Positions 32,391 to 39,952 of a DNA stretch of 64,000 nucleotides are shown here, piece after piece. The translations under genes and the position numbers were made by a program. Below the pieces are notes generated by a model that saw only the letters and a program-made list of their open reading frames with translations, had not been told where the DNA came from and ran no database searches. How positions within the stretch are numbered: position 1 is the first letter of the stretch; the number at the start of each line of letters is the position of its first letter. The stretch spans positions 159,666-223,665 of the forward strand of contig NZ_BLAD01000040.1 in assembly GCF_009687845.1 (NCBI RefSeq), read 5' to 3'. Source of the DNA: Acrocarpospora corrugata. GTDB taxonomy: Bacteria; Actinomycetota; Actinomycetes; Streptosporangiales; Streptosporangiaceae.

Positions 32391-33935
32391 TCACCGCCCG
32401 GTCCTGATCCGGATCGCGGCGGCGTCGTAGGACAGGAACGGCGTGGCGGTGAAGCCCTCGACGTAGCCCGCCACCGCGAACGCCGTCGACATGTTGACCA
32501 GGCCGATCACCGTGGACTGCTCCTGTGCGTCGTCCTGGATGGCCCGCACGGCCGCGTCCTTGACGGCGTCCTCGGTGGTGGAGGTGCCGGTGGTGAACTT
32601 CTCCTTCATCAGCTTGGTGTCGGCGCCGGTCCAGGGGTACCAGGCGGTCAGGACGAAGCTGATCGGGTCGAACACCGTGGGCGAGATCGCCGAGGGGTCG
32701 CTGATGAGCATGTCGAAGTCGCCGCTGCTGCCCATGGAGTAGACCGTGGCACTGTCGGTGGGCTTGAGCGTCACCTCGACACCGATCTTGGCGAGCTGGT
32801 CCCTGAGCAGCTGGACCATGGTCGAGACAGTCGAGCTGCTGCCGTCGAAGCCGATGGCGAGCGTGACCGGCTTGGTGTCGGCCCGCTCCGCCATGAGCGC
32901 CTTGGCGGCCGCCAGGTCGTAGGTGTACGGCTTGGTGGGCGGCACCGAGTTGGGCACGTTGGTCGGCAGGATGCCCTCGGCCGGCACCGCGTAGCCCTGC
33001 TGCACGCTGGCCAGCGCCTGACGGTCGATCGCGGCGGAGATGGCCTTGCGCAGGGCGAGGTCGGCCAGGGCCGGCCGCTTGCTGTTGAGCATGAGGTCCC
33101 TGGCCTGGCTCGGCTGCGGGATCCGCACCTGCTCGGGGGCGAGCTGGTTGCCCTCGTCCGCGGTGAGCTGCTCGATCAGGTCGAGCTGGCCGCCCTGGAA
33201 GGCCAGCATCTGCTGGGCCGCGTCGGCCGAGGTCTTGGTGATCACCGTGTCGACGTGCGGCTCCCCGTTGGGGGCGCCGTAGTAATGCGGGTTCTTCTTC
33301 AGCGTGATCGTCTCGGATGGGCCGGGGTTCTGCCAGGAGACGAACGCGAACGGGCCGGCGCCGATCGGCTCGGCGAAGAATTCCTCGGGTGTCTTCCCGG
33401 CGTAGCGGTCGGGGTAGACCGTCGAGGTGCACCAGGTCAGCAGCGCGGGCAGGAACGTGTCCGGCCGGGTGAGGCGCACCACCACGGTGTGCCCGTCGGT
33501 GGCCTCGGCGCTCTTGATCATGTCGTAGTAGGCGCCGCTGGTCTTGCCGTCGCGCCACTGCTCGAAGGAGAAGGCGACGTCGGCGGCGGTCACCGGGGAG
33601 CCGTTGCTGAAGCCCGCGTCCTCGCGCAGGTGGAAGGTGTAGGTGCGGGCTGAGGCGTCATAGTCGTACGACGCGGCGATCCCGGCCTGCACGCCCGAGC
33701 CGTCCGGCTTGTTGGTGAGCAGGTTGCCGTAGATCATCGGCATCGTCGAGATCGACCCCGCGCCGTAGCAGGAGTCCCCCGACATGCCGTCCACGGCGAC
33801 GGTCCGCCCGATGACGAGGTCGTTACTCGCCTTGACGGCTCCGGTTCCGGAGTCGCCGGCGCCGCCACCAGAGCCGCAGCCGGCGACCAGCGCGACGGCG
33901 GCTATGGCGGCGGCCAGCTTGGTCCAATTGTTCAT
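32391..33935 (-). CDS. ABC transporter substrate-binding lipoprotein, DppA/OppA family
   Basis: The 514-residue receptor has a lipoprotein signal (AAAIAAVALVAGCGSGGG, lipobox VAGC). Family-5 signatures include LVIGRTVAVDGMSGDSCYG, YTFHLREDAGFSNGSPVTAA (the SBP_bac_5 core), KKNPHYYG and ADLALRKAISAAIDRQALA. The ATG at 33935 follows GGAGG; a TTG four codons upstream is less likely. It is the first gene of the operon, and the divergent TetR gene starts about 190 bases away. The ligand is probably a short peptide, opine or guanidino-amide that feeds the two hydrolases. Confidence 0.9.
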   Translation of the reverse strand: MNNWTKLAAAIAAVALVAGCGSGGGAGDSGTGAVKASNDLVIGRTVAVDGMSGDSCYGAGSISTMPMIYGNLLTNKPDGSGVQAGIAASYDYDASARTYTFHLREDAGFSNGSPVTAADVAFSFEQWRDGKTSGAYYDMIKSAEATDGHTVVVRLTRPDTFLPALLTWCTSTVYPDRYAGKTPEEFFAEPIGAGPFAFVSWQNPGPSETITLKKNPHYYGAPNGEPHVDTVITKTSADAAQQMLAFQGGQLDLIEQLTADEGNQLAPEQVRIPQPSQARDLMLNSKRPALADLALRKAISAAIDRQALASVQQGYAVPAEGILPTNVPNSVPPTKPYTYDLAAAKALMAERADTKPVTLAIGFDGSSSTVSTMVQLLRDQLAKIGVEVTLKPTDSATVYSMGSSGDFDMLISDPSAISPTVFDPISFVLTAWYPWTGADTKLMKEKFTTGTSTTEDAVKDAAVRAIQDDAQEQSTVIGLVNMSTAFAVAGYVEGFTATPFLSYDAAAIRIRTGR

Positions 33936-34124
33936 CGCTGCCTCCAAGACATGCGCCCCCCTCGTTCGGGAGAGGCCCGGGCACCCCGGCGAAAAGCTAT
34001 CGACCTATAGGCTAGGAGGGCAAGCCTGTTTCGGTGTTCGCCAAATATTAATTTCGGATTACCAAAAGTCGCGGGGTACCTACCTGCCGCGCCACCCGCC
34101 CCGGAGGACCGCCATGATGCAACC

Positions 34125-34796
34125 ATGACCCGAGTCGGAGGAGCGACCAGAGACCGGATCCTCGTGGAGGCGTCGCGGCTGTTCGCGGAGCGCGGCTACC
34201 ACGGGACGTCCACCCGGGACATCGCCGAGAAGGTCGGGATGCGCCAGCCCTCGATCTACAGTCATTTCGCGACCAAGCACCTCATCCTGGCCGAGCTGCT
34301 CGACGCGGACCTGGTCCCCGCACGGGCGCGCATCCGCGCCGCCCTGGACCTGCCCGCCCCGGTGGCGGCCCGGCTGCACGCGTACCTCCAGGTGGACGTG
34401 GCCGCGATCCTGTCCCTGCCCTATGACGTACGCGGGCTGTACAACGACGACGTGCTGCGCGCTCCCGAGCTGGCCGAGCAGGCGCGGCGGCGGGCGGAGA
34501 TCCACGACCTGACCCGCGAGTTAATCGACACCGGCATCGACGGCGGCGAGCTGGTCCCCTTCGACACCAGCTTCGTGCAGCACGCGATCACCGGACTCCT
34601 GCTCGAGGTGGTCCGGGAGCGCGGGGCCACTCCCTCCACGGCGCCCGCCGCCCGCGCCCTGGACGTGGCCGACTTCGTCCTGCGCGCGCTACTCCTCGAC
34701 GCCAAACTGCTGAACGACGTACGGGCGCGGGCCGGCGCGCTGGTCCCCCACATCACCGCCCTGGCCGCCCCTCACCCCGAACACGCCGGAGCCTGA
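34125..34796 (+). CDS. TetR-family regulator, likely controls the divergent transport operon
   Basis: A 223-residue protein: RDRILVEASRLFAERGYHGT and STRDIAEKVGMRQPSIYSHF form the HTH (residues 9-52), followed by helical ligand-binding domain with RGLYNDDVLRAPELAEQARR. It is divergent from the binding-protein gene. The 190-base intergenic region contains CCTATAGG (34004-34011) inside a larger imperfect dyad and an AT-rich core, where both promoters and the operator should lie. Confidence 0.9.
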   Translation: MTRVGGATRDRILVEASRLFAERGYHGTSTRDIAEKVGMRQPSIYSHFATKHLILAELLDADLVPARARIRAALDLPAPVAARLHAYLQVDVAAILSLPYDVRGLYNDDVLRAPELAEQARRRAEIHDLTRELIDTGIDGGELVPFDTSFVQHAITGLLLEVVRERGATPSTAPAARALDVADFVLRALLLDAKLLNDVRARAGALVPHITALAAPHPEHAGA

Positions 34797-34989
34797 CGGT
34801 TGAGCACACGGCCAGAACATCGGCGCGTTGTCCAGGGGATGTTGATGGCGAATTGGACAGCGCCCGGGTCATCGTGCGGGTGTACGGGGGCATGGACGGA
34901 GAGACGCACATCACATCGGCTATCCGTCACATCCTGCCTGGTTGTTCCGTCAGTGGGGTGTAACAGCCGAACACGGTAGGGGAATCACC

Positions 34990-35463
34990 ATGGACGCCCG
35001 TCTCAACTACAACGGCAACTCTGTCGCGGCCAAGTTCCTGAAGTACATCAACTCGGCGGGCAAGGTCGTGTCGGACTCGACGCTGCCTGCCGCAACGCAG
35101 GAGCTGGTGAAGCTCCGCGCCAGCCAGATCAACGGCTGCGGCTTCTGCGTCGACATGCACACCAAGGAGGCAGCGCACGCCGGAGAGACCACGCTGCGCC
35201 TCAACCTGGTCGCGGCCTGGCGGGAGGCCAAGGTCTTCACCGACGCCGAGCGCGCCGCCCTGGAGCTGACCGAACAGGGCACCCGCATCGCCGACGCCGC
35301 CGGTGGCGTCACCGACGAGGCCTGGGCGAACGCCGCCAAGCACTACGACGAGGACCAACTCGCCGCCCTGGTGTCCCTCATCGCCCTCATCAACACCTAC
35401 AACCGCATGAACGTCATCGTCCAGCAGCCCGCCGGCGACTACCAGCCCGGCCAGTTCGGATAA
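34990..35463 (+). CDS. AhpD-like alkylhydroperoxidase (carboxymuconolactone decarboxylase fold)
   Basis: A 157-residue protein with the peroxidase motif NGCGFCVDMHTKEA (CxxC...H), LVKLRASQINGCG and a helical AhpD fold. These proteins reduce peroxides with the two cysteines and a proton-relay His/Glu. The ATG at 34990 is preferred to an upstream one at 34942 because homologues begin close to the segment MDARLNYNGN. It is monocistronic. ECF sigma factor genes often follow such genes, but here a STAND gene converges instead. Confidence 0.88.
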   Translation: MDARLNYNGNSVAAKFLKYINSAGKVVSDSTLPAATQELVKLRASQINGCGFCVDMHTKEAAHAGETTLRLNLVAAWREAKVFTDAERAALELTEQGTRIADAAGGVTDEAWANAAKHYDEDQLAALVSLIALINTYNRMNVIVQQPAGDYQPGQFG

Positions 35464-35618
35464 CCAGCGCCCCCCGGGAAGGCCTCGTCGAAGAGGATCC
35501 GACCTTCTCCTGGCACGATGCGTGGCCCAGAAGCGTTTCTGAGAACCACGCCCCGGCCGAGAAAGCGAAGACGATGGATGGGCCCGGGTCCCAGTTCGTA
35601 GGGTGCTCCCGACCGGGC

Positions 35619-37517
35619 TCAGCCAGGTCGCTTGCCGCGGAGGCGGCGGCTGATCTCCTGTACGCGGCGCACATTGTCGAGGCGGCGGGCACCGGCTGCC
35701 CCGCGTGACAGGTTGAGTATCGATCTGATCAGCGGATCGTCGGTGTAAGCGAACAGGTCGACGTGTTTCCTGATTTCCATCGCGTACTTGATCGTCATCG
35801 GGTCCCCAGGGCCCAGAGTGCGCTGGAGACCTGCGAGGACCTCTCGCCAGAGGGAGAGCGCCAGGAGCGTGTTCTTGGCGCCCGGCCCTTCTCCCGAATC
35901 GAGGTAGGCCCAGGCCAGATCCCACTTGGTCTGCAGGGTGAGTGAATGGTCAGGGCCCAGAGCCAGTTCGGCGTCCGCGGCGAGGCGCTGGTAGTGAGCG
36001 ACGGCGCGGAGGTATTCGTTTCTTCGCGAGTAGAGTTCACCGAGGCTGAGCCGGGTCTCCAAGGTATCGAGATGGCCGGGGCCGAGCACTCGCTGCTGAT
36101 CCACGAGGAGTTCACCGAACTCGTCGATCGTGGCGTCAGCGGAACCGAGCGTTGCGCGGAACTTGGCCAGGGTCACCCGGATATGGAGGATCGCCGGATG
36201 GTCGGATCCCGGCCGCTCCCGGCCGCCGAGGACCGTCTTCTCGAGGAAATCGATGGCCTCCTGCCTCGATCCAGTCCTGTCCACGTGAACGGCGTAGGCG
36301 ACGACCAGGTCCACGGAGTCTTCATCAAGGTCGTTGAAGCCGCCCCACGAGGCGAAGGAGGCCAAGTGCGGAAACAGGCGAGCGCTCGGCTCCGTGCCGT
36401 TCTCCCAGGCGGTCAGCAGCATCTGGCCCGCGAGAGGCCGGTCCTCGGCCACTCGGCTGACGGCCTGGACCATCCGGTGGGCCGAGAGCGCGTCACCGTC
36501 CCGGGTGACCAGGCCATACGCCGCGAGGGAACCGATGGCTTCGTCCGCTTCCGGGGCGACGGACACCAGTGCGATCGGGATGTCGTCAGGTGCGTACCAG
36601 GCCAGGATGCGCAGGATCCGCTCCGGCTGCGGCCCGTGCTCGGCGGCGATCCGGTCCAGGGTGATCTGCCAGGTCCGCCTCACGGTCCGGTCGATGTCTC
36701 CACCGGCGTGCGCCCAGTCCAGCAACGCGCCGTCGTCCTGGATCAGGCGTTGCCGATAGGTATCTGCGGTGATGTGGTTCTGGGTGATGTAGTGGCCGGC
36801 CATCCCGATGGCGAGCGGGAGTCCACCGAGCGCCCGGCACAGCTCCTCAGCGCCCTGGAGGAGGTCGCGGTCCCCGACCCGCAGGCGCAGCATCTTCACG
36901 GCTTCGCGCGTCGGCAGCACAGGCAGCCGGATCGGCACGGTGATGCTCTCCCAGCCGACCGTCTGGCGGCTGGTCACCAGGAACCGTCCACTGGGAAGTG
37001 AGCCGATCAGTTCCGCCACATCCGATGGCCGCGTCACGTTGTCGAGGATCACGAGCCAGCCCTTGTGGCTGGCCAACCAGGTTTTGGCCCACTCGGCCGG
37101 CCGATCCGGCGGATTTCCCGGATGCAGGCGCCTGGCCAGAGCCGCCAGCCCCGCCTCGATCTGAACCGGGTCTTCGGCGTCGATCCACCAGATGGGATTG
37201 TGTCTGCGGCGCTGGGTCAGCACGTACTGCTCGGCCAGCGTGGACTTGCCGACCCCACCGAGCCCGGTCAGAGCCTGGGCGATCACGCCGGAATGCCGTT
37301 TGAGGGTCTTGGCGAGTGCCGCGAGCTCATCCTCCCGCCCCACGAACAGGCGGGTGGCCGCCGCCGTCGAGCGCAGCCGCACGACACCGGGAGGGCTCGC
37401 CACCCCCGCGGCCGGCACTGGGGACTCGGCCTGAATGGTGTTGTTGATGATGTTCACGGCATTTACGCCGGACGACACGATGCCTCTGTTGATCCGGACC
37501 CGAATCCTGTCGGACAT
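35619..37517 (-). CDS. STAND (NB-ARC) NTPase with TPR repeats
   Basis: The 632-residue protein opens with the motif RGIVSSGVNAVNIINN (residues ~10-27), like the motif in the paralogue at 4.5-6.3 kb and in the tail of the small protein encoded just upstream. NB-ARC features: FVGREDELAALAKTL, LTGLGGVGKSTLAEQYV (Walker A), WWIDAEDP, LVILDNVTRP (Walker B), VTSRQTVGW, GGLPLAIGMAGHY (GxP) and winged-helix RILAWYAPDDIP. C-terminal kinesin-light-chain-like TPRs include LGPGHLDTLETRLSLGELYS and LGPDHSLTLQTKWDLAWAYL. STAND proteins are signal-operated oligomerising switches, frequently in self/non-self or defence roles. Its ATG overlaps the preceding stop by one base (TGATG). Confidence 0.85.
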   Translation of the reverse strand: MSDRIRVRINRGIVSSGVNAVNIINNTIQAESPVPAAGVASPPGVVRLRSTAAATRLFVGREDELAALAKTLKRHSGVIAQALTGLGGVGKSTLAEQYVLTQRRRHNPIWWIDAEDPVQIEAGLAALARRLHPGNPPDRPAEWAKTWLASHKGWLVILDNVTRPSDVAELIGSLPSGRFLVTSRQTVGWESITVPIRLPVLPTREAVKMLRLRVGDRDLLQGAEELCRALGGLPLAIGMAGHYITQNHITADTYRQRLIQDDGALLDWAHAGGDIDRTVRRTWQITLDRIAAEHGPQPERILRILAWYAPDDIPIALVSVAPEADEAIGSLAAYGLVTRDGDALSAHRMVQAVSRVAEDRPLAGQMLLTAWENGTEPSARLFPHLASFASWGGFNDLDEDSVDLVVAYAVHVDRTGSRQEAIDFLEKTVLGGRERPGSDHPAILHIRVTLAKFRATLGSADATIDEFGELLVDQQRVLGPGHLDTLETRLSLGELYSRRNEYLRAVAHYQRLAADAELALGPDHSLTLQTKWDLAWAYLDSGEGPGAKNTLLALSLWREVLAGLQRTLGPGDPMTIKYAMEIRKHVDLFAYTDDPLIRSILNLSRGAAGARRLDNVRRVQEISRRLRGKRPG

Positions 37518-37777
37518 CACGCGCCCGGCGGGTTGATCCGCGTGTTGGTTGAGCCCTCGCCGGTCGAGATGATGCCCGACACGTTCCCGCTCACCCGTGC
37601 GCCACCGTCCCGCTCGTCGCCGGCCTCGCGCTCCGCGAGGGTCAGCCACATCTGGGTCGCCGCGCCCGGGGCCACCAGGACGATCGTGTCCGCCCACCAG
37701 GCCCATGCCCGGTGCTGGGTCAGCGTCCCCGTCGTCACGTTCACCGCCGCCACCACAACCGTGAGCCCAGCCGCCAC
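37517..37777 (-). CDS. Small membrane protein with STAND-shared C-terminal motif
   Basis: An 86-residue protein with two hydrophobic segments (AAGLTVVVAAVNVTTGTLTQ and WAWWADTIVLVAPGAATQMW) and a hydrophilic tail ending VSGNVSGIISTGEGSTNTRI. The tail matches the N-terminal motif of the STAND NTPase encoded immediately downstream: consensus GI(I/V)x(S/T)Gx4N(T/I)xI. The stop overlaps the NTPase start codon, so both are made together. Pairing of a membrane effector with an NTPase through a shared short motif is known for bacterial NLR-like proteins that signal by amyloid templating; that this pair does so is inference. It starts at a GTG; the 5' limit is uncertain. Confidence 0.55.
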   Translation of the reverse strand: MAAGLTVVVAAVNVTTGTLTQHRAWAWWADTIVLVAPGAATQMWLTLAEREAGDERDGGARVSGNVSGIISTGEGSTNTRINPPGA

Positions 37778-38400
37778 ACCCGTTTGACCATCATGCCTCC
37801 CGGCCTGCCCGCCGTACAGCGAATTGTTCCTCCTGGAACATCCACCGCGCCAGAGGCAGGCCAGCCTTCTCTCCGGTGGTCAGCCAGCGGTGATCTCGAC
37901 CAGGTCGTGAACTGCGGCGTGATGCCGGCGGTGGCGCGGTCCAACCAGCCCTGCCACACCCGACGAACTCTGCCACCTCATCCAGCAAGGTCGCGGAATG
38001 ATCACGATCCCCCATGCACCGGATGCGGCGGCCGCCAGATCCGCCAACTCCTGGCCCAGGCTGGCATCACCGCCAACCCGACGTATATTCTCGCTCACCT
38101 CGATCTCGCCTGGATTCGGAAGGAATACCACGGGGGCGACCGGAGTGCGCCAGAAGGACACCGCAGGGCAGGGCGATGCACCAGATAAGGGGCCGATCGG
38201 GTACATCGCCGACACCATGATGCCGTTGACCAGGCAGCGACTTGAAGACGGCCGCCGCGCGACTCGAGCACGTGACCGAGACGTCTGCCGACACGAGATC
38301 AGGCCGGCCGCTCACCAAGGGTGCCCAAGCCATGGACAAGATCTTCAAGAAGCGGACGACGTCCGCCTGACCCACTGGCTCCCCACTTGGCTCCCGAAGA
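37778..38400. other. Region without an intact gene; fragments only
   Basis: Protein-like stretches occur in shifting frames on the minus strand (for example GDASLGQELADLAAAASGAW and HSATLLDEVAEFVG), and near 38245-38370 on the plus strand a frame ends KTAAARLEHVTETSADTRSG and FKKRTTSA before a stop. No single frame joins them. I regard the interval as decayed coding DNA next to a tRNA, a common site for insertions and losses. Confidence 0.4.
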
Positions 38401-38404
38401 TCGG

Positions 38405-38435
38405 AAAAGGGGCCTCGGATGAACTCCGAAACCCC
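38405..38435 (-). terminator. Rho-independent terminator of the tRNA-Pro gene
   Basis: On the minus strand GGGGTTTCGGA, a 5-base loop, TCCGAGGCCCC (38435-38409; two G-U pairs), then TTTT. It lies 18 bases beyond the tRNA 3' end. Confidence 0.8.
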
Positions 38436-38452
38436 TTGTGACCAGGAAACCC

Positions 38453-38529
<77 letters not shown>

Positions 38530-38618
38530 TTGCCTGGCTGGCCAGGCGAGAACAACCTTAGCGTAGATTCGTGGCTCGTGTGCACATGGTTAGGGGTGGC
38601 GGGCCTAGGGTGGCGATC

Positions 38619-39044
38619 ATGGGAAGGAAGGCTCGGGTCGAGCAGGGGGAGCTTGCGCGGCTGGTGGCGCGGGGGTGGTCCAATGCGGAGCTGGCGGAGC
38701 ATTTTGGGGTGACTGAGTCGGGGGTTCTGCAGGCCAAGCGGGCCGCGGGGCTGTCCCGGCAGATGACCGATCATCGGGCGGCGTTGCCGTGGAAGTTGAG
38801 CCGGGAGCACAGTCAGTCGGGGCCGGCGACGAACCTGCGGAATCTGTCGGCGGTGGCGCAGGGGCGTACGGTGCCGCGAGAGAAGATCAATACGGCGTTG
38901 CGGTGGGCGGGGCGGCTGGCTCAGCAGGGGCTGGATATCGCGTATGACCCGGAGAGTGGGTTCTACGAGGTGGCGGCGGGCGAGGAGTCCCATATCGGTG
39001 GGGTTCTGGAGGCGGCGCGGAGTGCTCTCGAAGCCGGTGAGTGA
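38619..39044 (+). CDS. Helix-turn-helix protein, 141 aa
   Basis: The N-terminal ~50 residues form a helix-turn-helix (GELARLVARGWSNAELAEHF, then GVTESGVLQAKRAAGL), as in small actinobacterial or phage-derived DNA-binding proteins. A basic middle part (RAALPWKLSREHSQ) and a C-terminal domain (NTALRWAGRLAQQGLDIAYD, then SGFYEVAAGEES) follow. A longer start at 38571 exists; 38619 was preferred because the extra residues look non-protein-like. It is next to a tRNA gene and its composition is slightly less extreme in GC, so an origin from an integrated element is possible. Confidence 0.65.
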   Translation: MGRKARVEQGELARLVARGWSNAELAEHFGVTESGVLQAKRAAGLSRQMTDHRAALPWKLSREHSQSGPATNLRNLSAVAQGRTVPREKINTALRWAGRLAQQGLDIAYDPESGFYEVAAGEESHIGGVLEAARSALEAGE

Positions 39045-39106
39045 TCAGCCGCGTCGATGAATATATCTGGTTGCGGAAGCGTGCTCATTCTCTTACCGTC
39101 GGATGC

Positions 39107-39727
39107 ATGCTTATTCATCCTTGGGACGCGGGATCCGACGAGGAGTCGCTGGCGTTCGTGCGGGCCAACGCGTTCGGGCAGTTGATCGCCGGTGGGCGTG
39201 GGCGGGATGTGCCGGTTGTCGTGCCCACGCAGTTTGTGTTGGTGGACGATCGGCGGGTCGTGTTGCATCTGGCTCGGCCGAATCCGGTGTGGCGGGCGAT
39301 TGAGGAGAATCCGAACGTGGTGCTCTCCGTCGCGGGTGACTGGGCGTACGTCCCGGGGGCGTGGAAGGTCATGCCGGGCGAGGGCGATCCGGGCGCGGGG
39401 ATTCCGACCACCTACTACGCGGCCGTGCAACTTGTCTGCGAGGCCACGGTTGTGATGGATTCGGAGCAGAAGGCCGAGATCCTGCGGCGGCAGATCGCGG
39501 ACTTGGACGACCGCCTTGTCGACCCGGCCGAACATGTACGGCTGTTCTCCGGGATTCGCGGCCTGGAACTGACCATCCGCGAGATCAAGGGCAAGTTCAA
39601 ATACGGCGGAAACGCGGACACCGAACATCGGGAATACGTGGCGAAACGGCTCGCGGAACGCGACGGTCCTGGCGACGCGGCCGCGCTCGGCCACCTTCAA
39701 CGTAGATCGTCGGTATCGCCTAGCTAA
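39107..39727 (+). CDS. PaiB-like FMN-binding split-barrel protein
   Basis: The 206-residue protein begins MLIHPWDAGSDEESLAFVRA and contains VPVVVPTQFVLVDDRRVVLH, the strand pair ARPNPVWRAIEENPNVVLSV, WAYVPGAWK, GIPTTYYAAVQLVCEATVV, and near the end IRGLELTIREIKGKFKYGGN. This is the pattern of PaiB (protease synthase and sporulation inhibitor), an FMN-binding protein that acts as negative regulator in bacilli. In actinobacteria it is usually a stand-alone gene. The in-frame upstream start at 39041 is less likely. Confidence 0.88.
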   Translation: MLIHPWDAGSDEESLAFVRANAFGQLIAGGRGRDVPVVVPTQFVLVDDRRVVLHLARPNPVWRAIEENPNVVLSVAGDWAYVPGAWKVMPGEGDPGAGIPTTYYAAVQLVCEATVVMDSEQKAEILRRQIADLDDRLVDPAEHVRLFSGIRGLELTIREIKGKFKYGGNADTEHREYVAKRLAERDGPGDAAALGHLQRRSSVSPS

Positions 39728-39862
39728 CGCGATCGGCAGCGTCGGATAGACCAAGGGCCGGTGGCGGCCGGGATCGACGCGCCAGTGCACGGCCGTGTTT
39801 CGCGCGTCCTCCAGGCGGGATCCCCGGTACAGGAACGAGGGATTGCGGCCGCGCCGTTCCCC

Positions 39863-39896
39863 CGCTGGAGTGAGTCCCGGAGACTCCACTCCAGCG
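39863..39896. terminator. Hairpin between converging genes
   Basis: CGCTGGAGTG...CACTCCAGCG with inner AGTC/GACT forms a strong stem between the PaiB-like gene and the deaminase-like gene. There is no U tract. Confidence 0.55.
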
Positions 39897-39952
39897 ATCG
39901 AAAGCTCAACGACCGGCCGCCCTCACCGGCAAACCGTACAAAGCCGTTACTA

